Position numbers and translations under genes: made by a program
Shown: in pieces, positions 58,736 to 64,000 of the stretch
Layout: the number at the start of each line of letters is the position of its first letter
Numbering within the stretch: position 1 is the first letter of the stretch
Notes under the pieces: generated by a model
Databases searched by the model: none
What the model was told of the DNA's origin: nothing
The model's input: the letters and a program-made list of their open reading frames with translations, nothing else
NCBI GenBank assembly: GCA_964019335.1
Contig: OZ025722.1
Coordinates: 124,001-188,000, forward strand
DNA length: 64,000 bases
From: Diplonema japonicum
Taxonomy: Eukaryota; Euglenozoa; Diplonemea; Diplonemida; Diplonemidae
Direction: 5' to 3'

Positions 58736-60516
58736 ATGTCGACCCTCTTTGACATCCTTGGCCTGTCGGTGAATTGCAGCGATAGAGATGTCAAGAAAGC
58801 TTACAAGGAGCTCGCGCTGAAGTACCACCCCGACAGAAAAGGAGGCAACCAGGAGATGTTCAGAAGGGTGAACGAGGCTTACGACATCCTCATTGACGAC
58901 GAACAACGGGAGAAGTACGTTGGCCTGCTCCAGGCAGGCACCCACACGAGCGTCTTGGACCAGTTCGTGAGACAGCAGGAGGAGTTCGCAAAACAGAACA
59001 ACCTTGCCAGACCGTCGTCAAAATATGAGCGAACATGCAGAAACTGGAGCAAAGGAAAATGCAACAATTCCCACTGCATGTACAGGCACTACAGAACCGC
59101 CGATTCCGACAAAACAAAACACAACAAAGTCTGCCATGACTATTCAAAAGGATACTGTCGATTCGGGACAGAATGCCAGTTCAAGCACCCTGGCAACCTC
59201 AATAAGGATGACCAGTCGAATTGGGACCAAACTTGGACATGCAACGACATCTGGCGGTCGTGCCGAACTGAAAATAGTGTTCTTGACCACCCCAGAATCT
59301 GCAAAGAATGCGGTGCGAAACGAAAGCTCTACAGGTGCAAGTACCCCCCCGGCACCACAGTCCAACTCGTGGGCACAATGGCGCAGATCATAGAAGGCGT
59401 CATCAAGAGAATGCTGTTCTTTTTTCGAGACGGGGTGTACAAGAAGCAAATGAACAAACTTATTACAAAAATGCAGCAACAGCCTCTTCACGGGCAAATG
59501 GTCCCCACTGTTCAAAAATTCTACCCGTCGGCAGGGTGCTACCATTGTGTATTCCAAGATGGAACGTTTTTAATTGCACATGAAAAAAACCTGGAAAGAG
59601 GCGCGGAAAAGTGGACATGCACGCAGTGCAAATATCTGAACCAACAGGGGTGGATACGCTGCGCGCTTTGCGACAATAAAAACCCAAACCCGATACAGGA
59701 TTGGTCGCCCTTCCTCGGGACCTGGAAGAGCGGCTCGGGGAACTATTACGTGAAGGTGGAGGAGCACAACATTCAAAGTTCGGACCCGACGCATTATTAC
59801 ACCAATTTGAAACTTTTCGACGGTATCCTAAGCTACAACATCACGCTGATAGAGGACGGGGAGGACGAGCTTAACGATTCTTCGGAAGAGGAAGACGCTC
59901 ACGAGGCTGCTCCTGAGCAGCTTGGAACCGTGACCCTCCGTGTCGACGCGAAACGTCTGCGTGGGGAGCTCATTCTGCGCGACGGGTCTTCGCAAAAAAC
60001 CACGTTCTCAAAGCTGGACTCCGCTACGCTGCTGGACGATAATGAGTCAGATTTTTCGTCTTCCTTCGACTCGCGTGAGTCAACGCCTGCTAGGGAAGAA
60101 CGATTGACGGTATTTTTTTTTTTTTCTTTTCTTTTTTTTTTTTTTTTTTTTGAAAATTTGCAAAACACAGTTGAAACGAGAGGACCCGCAGAAATACCTC
60201 CGCAAGAAGGAGGCCAAAAAAGAACAGGAGCAAAAGGAAAAGGAAAAGGAAAAAGAAAGGAAGCGGCCGGCAAACAGACGCAGGACCCCATCTAGGTATT
60301 TTGAAACAAAAAAAAAATTCCATTTTTAATTCCCACAGCGATACCGATCACAGAGACAGACGCTCCCGTAGATCTGACAGGGAGAGACGCCCGAGGCGGA
60401 GGTCACCGTCCTACGAAAGGCGTGAACGGAGAGACCGTAGAAGTGAAAGAGAAAGATATTCCAGCAGGAGAAGAAAACGAAGCGATTCAAGGGATCGCGG
60501 CAGAAGACGGAGATGA
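58736..60516 (+). CDS. J-domain protein with CCCH and RanBP2 zinc fingers and an RS-rich tail
   Basis: Exons 58736-60109, 60171-60295 and 60339-60516 (introns of 61 and 43 nt) give 558 residues. A J domain (about 3-66, with KYHPDRKGG) comes first. Two CCCH fingers follow at about 100-120 (C-x7-C-x4-C-x3-H) and 132-153 (C-x7-C-x5-C-x3-H). A cysteine-rich region leads to a RanBP2-type finger near 295-322 (WTCTQCKYLNQQGWIRCALC). An acidic, Ser/Asp-rich segment and a Lys/Glu then Arg/Ser-rich tail end the protein. This combination suggests recruitment of Hsp70 to an RNA or spliceosomal complex. I know no characterised protein with all four parts. Confidence 0.85.
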
Positions 60517-60708
60517 GGGGGAAAAAAAAAAGACGAAAGGAAACAAAACAAAAAAAAAAAAGTGTCGGGATAATCCTCCGGGTGGTTTTTTTTTTACGGT
60601 TAAAACCCTCTTTTCTCCCCCACACCCCACCCCCCTTTCCAGTTTCAAAAAAAAAAAAAAAGGCGGGGTGGGGAAGGGGACAACAAAAAAAAAAAAGAAA
60701 AAAAAAGA

Positions 60709-62592
60709 ATGGAAAACCCACCGCCGCCACCACCACCACCACCGCCGCTTCCGGTGAAGGAAGTCCGGTTTAACACAGCAGAAGAGGAACTGGCAAAGGC
60801 GAAGGAAAAGGTGGAAGAGCTCGAAAGGGCGATGAGGGAACAAGCCGAGGCGGCGAAACAGCAAGCGGAAGAGAAGAAAGAATCCACCACTACCACCACC
60901 ACCACCACCACTGACGTGTTTCAAATGGAAGAGGATCTGTCCGGAAGCGAGGACCTCTCCATTTCATCATGCGACACCTCCCTCGGGGTAGAGAGAAGAA
61001 GACGGAAATCAACGGTAACAGGTGTTGAATACAGCGACAGCAACGACGATTCAGATTCTTCCGCGCCTGCCGCACGACCAGCACCCACAGTACGAGCAAA
61101 ATCGAAATCAAAAGGACGCAGCAAATCACGATCGACAACATCTTCAAAAGCCGCGGATCTCGACACCCTGGTACCAGAGACAGAATTTCTCGACATCCAC
61201 CGTCTCGACATCGACAAGGTGGTGTCTCTACACCGCTACTACGACGGGTGCTCCGTCCCGCATTACCTGTCCCACGCGTTCGATGAAGGGTACTTAACAG
61301 ATGTTAAAACACACATTCCGGACGATCACAAAGAAACACTCGTACCTGTTGGTGTCATAGAGGCCGTGTTCACCAACCATTCCCGGAAGAAGGACTCCGC
61401 GGACATTTTGAAATACTGTATTTACGTCCTGAAAAAAACCGGGGAGACCATCTACGACGCAGCAACATCCCTGTTCTACGAGGACGGAACGGCCATTGGT
61501 CGAATCTCCTGTTTGTTCGGTTCGGTCGGTGAACCAAGCTATCTCGTTCAAGACCGCCTCGCCGAGGTTGAAGAGGAAGAGGAAAACGACTACACAGAAG
61601 CAACCCCCCACGCCAGCGTAGGTGATGTTCTATACACGTCTGCATTGTACGCAACAACTCTGTATGAAGAACCGGAAAGGCCCGATCAAAAGAAAGAATC
61701 TGCTACCGATGTCCTGACCCGGAAATACCACACCCCTGGATGCGATGCTAGCTTTTTAGAAGACGAGGAACTGCCTGTTGAGAAGCAAGAATTTTCAGAC
61801 GACGAAAAAGAACAGGCTGCGAAGGCTGAGAAAAAACGAAAACGGGCTGAACCACGCGACATGTCCAAGACCTCAATAGGTTTGTTGGACTGTTTGAGCG
61901 ATTCTGGGACATCTTCGGTAAACTCGGAATTCGAGTTTAACTCCGACGGGGAGATCATTCAGGTTATCAGAAAGAGCGAGGCGTGTCCGAAAACCAAGAA
62001 GCTGCGAAAGACCCGGGGTGCTCGTAGCGCCGTCCCCGCCCCCAGTGGGAAGGCCGCGCCGGGTGCCGTCCCGTTCTTCGTCCCGCAACCCCCCCCGCTT
62101 ATCAAGGGCGATCCGAAAAAAGTTTTCGTGGCAGACGTGCCATCGTCGTTGGAGTGGCATCAGTTGGCCGCTATTATGGGTGCTTCATTTGGAACTGTGG
62201 AAGAGGCGGTTATTAAGGTATGGAAAAAAAAAAAAAAAAAAAAAAAAAAAAGGTGAAAAAGAGTAAGAAAGACGGGTCGGACAAGGCTTTCGCCTTTGTC
62301 ACTTTCCAGGATGAAAGGGTGGCGAGACAGGTGTGTGTTTTTTTTTTTTTTTTTTTTTTTTTTATGAAATAATTTTCTTTTTTAAAAAAAAAAAAAAAAG
62401 GCCGTCTTTATTGGCAAGACCATATCCCCTGATGGGCGTATCATGCGCATCACGCGAAGCAGGCCTGAACGGCTGCGGCACAACAACCCGCACCATAATG
62501 TTGTGGAGGTCCCGAAAAAGCCGGAGCCGGAGCTGCCTCCCAGAGAGTCTTCGGAAGAGCCGGATGGTGATATGGAAGAGTTGGAGCTGTAA
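60709..62592 (+). CDS. NAF1: NAF1-type H/ACA snoRNP assembly factor fused to an RRM
   Basis: Exons 60709-62217, 62253-62330 and 62401-62592 (introns of 35 and 70 nt) give 592 residues. A run of about ten Pro starts the protein, followed by a coiled coil. The Gar1/Naf1 beta-barrel lies at about 195-285 (VPVGVIEAVF, then SLFYEDGTAIGRISCLFGSVGEPSYLV). The motif GCDASFLEDEELP..KQEFSDDEKEQAAK near 345-370 is a strong marker of NAF1. The C-terminal RRM (about 465-555) has KVFVADVPSSLEW and AFAFVTFQDERVARQ. NAF1 binds dyskerin and assembles box H/ACA RNPs for pseudouridylation in the nucleus. The RRM fusion is unusual. The start follows an A-rich leader. Confidence 0.85.
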
Positions 62593-62673
62593 AAAAAAAA
62601 AAAAAAGAAAAAAGGAAAAAAAAAATTGCTTACAACAACATCCTTAGGTATTAAAAAAAACCGTTATCATTTT

Positions 62674-62707
<34 letters not shown>

Positions 62708-62776
62708 CCTATTCACCCACATCAAAAAAAAAAAGAAGAAAAAAAATTTTTTTTCTTCTCAATTTTCTTGCTTTGG

Positions 62777-62809
<33 letters not shown>

Positions 62810-62831
62810 CAAAAAAAAAAAAAAAAAAAAA
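62593..62831. other. Homopolymer spacer
   Basis: T-run (62676-62707), A-runs and little else. Two AG sites in the pyrimidine-poor right half are weak. The ATG at 62832 directly follows an A-run. Confidence 0.6.
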
Positions 62832-64000
62832 ATGCCAAACACACCGACCAACGAAAGAACCTGGACCAACCCGAAGTTCGATATCTATGCAGAAAGCACC
62901 ACCGCTGTGATCGAAGCGGGGGGGCTCTCAGTGAAGGATGCCTTTGAACTGTGCGGACGCGGGACGTGGAAGTCCTTCCAAGCATCCCTATCGGCAAAGG
63001 GCGTCCGCGAAGGCGCGCTCTTCCTAAAGGGTGAGGAAGAGGTGATGGAGGAAATCCTCGTGTTCTTCAAGGACCACAAGGTGTCAGTGAAGTACCAAGC
63101 TCTGTGCCTCGCCGCGGCGTCTAAAGCAGTGAGAGCACCATCACCCTTCCCCGATGAAGTTTCTAAAGCAGCGAGAAATCGACTAAAAATGGAAACAGAA
63201 CAGATTCAAAGCTTGCAAACACAAGCTGCTTCAATGATAAAGATGATGACGAACTCGCAGCACGAAGTTAAAAACCACGATATTGTGAAAGAATGCACCG
63301 AACAGCTCGCGCTTACAGAAGAATGTATCAAACAACTCTCAGGCAGCGAGGACCACAAAAAGGAAGCCAGCGGTAAGTTCATGAAGACAACCCGTTCTAT
63401 AGAAACCATGCTGAAGAAATCCGTCCACGATCTCACCGCTGCCTCCGAACAACTCGAAGCGTCGTTGACCCTATTCGTCCACGAGCAAAAATATCTCGCG
63501 AGGCGACTCCCGCAAAGAAGGAAAACCCTGATCTTTTTCAAAATCGCAATGGGCGCCGAGCACGATCTGAGCACCGAAGATTGGAACGCAATGTGCTTAG
63601 CACCTTCAGATTTCGACGGGCTAGGTGACGTTCAGTTCAAGGTCGGTGTTACTAAAAAATCCCCGACAATTAAAAACGCGGTGCTGCCTGCAGTGGACCT
63701 TACAGGAGCGAACCTCAAAGGGCTGACGTTTTCACATTGCGATTTGTCGAAGGTGAAGCTAGGGTTCGACCTGCAATCTATCCATTTCAAACACTGCTCG
63801 TTCGGGAAGAATTTCAGCTGTAAAGACAGAAACCTGACGAACAGCTCCTTCGAAGGCTGCAAGCTTCACCAAACCGACTTCGACGGTGCGATCCTGGCAA
63901 AAACATCCTTCATCTTCGCAAATCTCTCCGGGTCCAACTTCAAAAACGTTGTGTTCAACCAGGTTGACATGAGGTACTCTCAACTGGAAAACTGTAATTT
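62832..64000 (+). CDS. Coiled-coil and pentapeptide-repeat protein (3' end beyond the window)
   Basis: The frame is open from ATG 62832 to the window end, 389 codons, with no stop seen. Residues 1-95 form an acidic/aromatic domain I do not recognise. About 115-215 is a predicted coiled coil. From about 290, pentapeptide repeats of the A(D/N)LxX type appear (LTGANLKGLTFSHCDLSKVKL, NSSFEGCKLHQTDFDGAILAKTSF, then FANLSGSNFKNVVF), predicted to form a right-handed quadrilateral helix. Pentapeptide proteins are common in bacteria and in some protists and bind DNA-gyrase-like or other targets; no function can be given here. The domain pattern fits a scaffold. Confidence 0.82.
   Translation, partial: MPNTPTNERTWTNPKFDIYAESTTAVIEAGGLSVKDAFELCGRGTWKSFQASLSAKGVREGALFLKGEEEVMEEILVFFKDHKVSVKYQALCLAAASKAVRAPSPFPDEVSKAARNRLKMETEQIQSLQTQAASMIKMMTNSQHEVKNHDIVKECTEQLALTEECIKQLSGSEDHKKEASGKFMKTTRSIETMLKKSVHDLTAASEQLEASLTLFVHEQKYLARRLPQRRKTLIFFKIAMGAEHDLSTEDWNAMCLAPSDFDGLGDVQFKVGVTKKSPTIKNAVLPAVDLTGANLKGLTFSHCDLSKVKLGFDLQSIHFKHCSFGKNFSCKDRNLTNSSFEGCKLHQTDFDGAILAKTSFIFANLSGSNFKNVVFNQVDMRYSQLENCN

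Noticed and set aside
1-64000. CRISPR array, operon-type ribosome-binding sites or bacterial origin for the window
   Set aside because: No regularly spaced direct repeats, introns in many genes, and eukaryotic families such as kinesin, EXO70 and Tousled-like kinase exclude a prokaryotic source.

Overview
This window is nuclear DNA of a free-living protist. I read it as a euglenozoan, most likely a diplonemid or a relative. Every cellular gene I can support (about 26 loci) lies on the + strand across the full 64 kb, which is the layout of polycistronic transcription with trans-splicing. Many genes show a T/C-rich tract ending in AG, then a purine- or A-rich leader, then the ATG. A convincing homologue of BILBO1, the kinetoplastid flagellar-pocket-collar protein, is present. 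Short GT-AG cis-introns (33-91 nt, often almost pure A or T) occur in at least seven genes. That argues against a kinetoplastid, because those have almost no cis-introns. Homopolymer runs of A, T, G and C fill the intergenic DNA and produce many spurious low-complexity reading frames.

Layout. 1.0-5.4 kb: a small TMEM242-like membrane protein, a proline-rich coiled-coil protein and a Tousled-like kinase. 5.5-9.8 kb: a four-exon molybdenum hydroxylase of the xanthine dehydrogenase/aldehyde oxidase family with an extra N-terminal SH3b-like domain. 11-21.8 kb: a recently expanded array of proteins built from repeats of the BILBO1 N-terminal domain. The array has two long copies, one more divergent long copy, two decayed fragments, BILBO1 itself and a single-domain gene. 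22-24.5 kb: a small ankyrin protein and a bacterial-type YeiH-family transporter. 24.5-28.1 kb: gene-poor DNA holding a palindromic foldback and a terminal-inverted-repeat element. 28.1-35.2 kb: an isoprenylcysteine-methylesterase-like hydrolase, a large ankyrin protein and a kinesin-3 with an FHA domain. 35.2-39.1 kb: gene-poor, with a 28S rRNA fragment and dispersed repeats. 39.1-44.1 kb: EXO70, NVL/Rix7 (four exons) and a glutathione transferase. 44.4-45.3 kb: a decayed hAT transposon. 45.7-50.9 kb: a 1051-residue orphan, an SR-type RRM protein and an N-acylated Tudor-like protein. 51-52.6 kb: a transposon with about 200 bp inverted repeats and a DDE-type transposase remnant. 53.6-64 kb: a secreted subtilase, a Gly-rich RRM protein, a mitochondrial type DnaJ, a J/CCCH/RanBP2/RS protein, a NAF1-RRM fusion and a partial pentapeptide-repeat protein.

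The most notable system is the BILBO1 locus, a cytoskeletal scaffold gene beside a young, gene-converting family made of its own N-terminal domain. NVL and NAF1 act in ribosome and H/ACA RNP biogenesis, and three RNA-binding proteins sit near the right end. Polycistronic neighbours need not be functionally linked. All family calls were made by eye from translated sequence; no searches were run.
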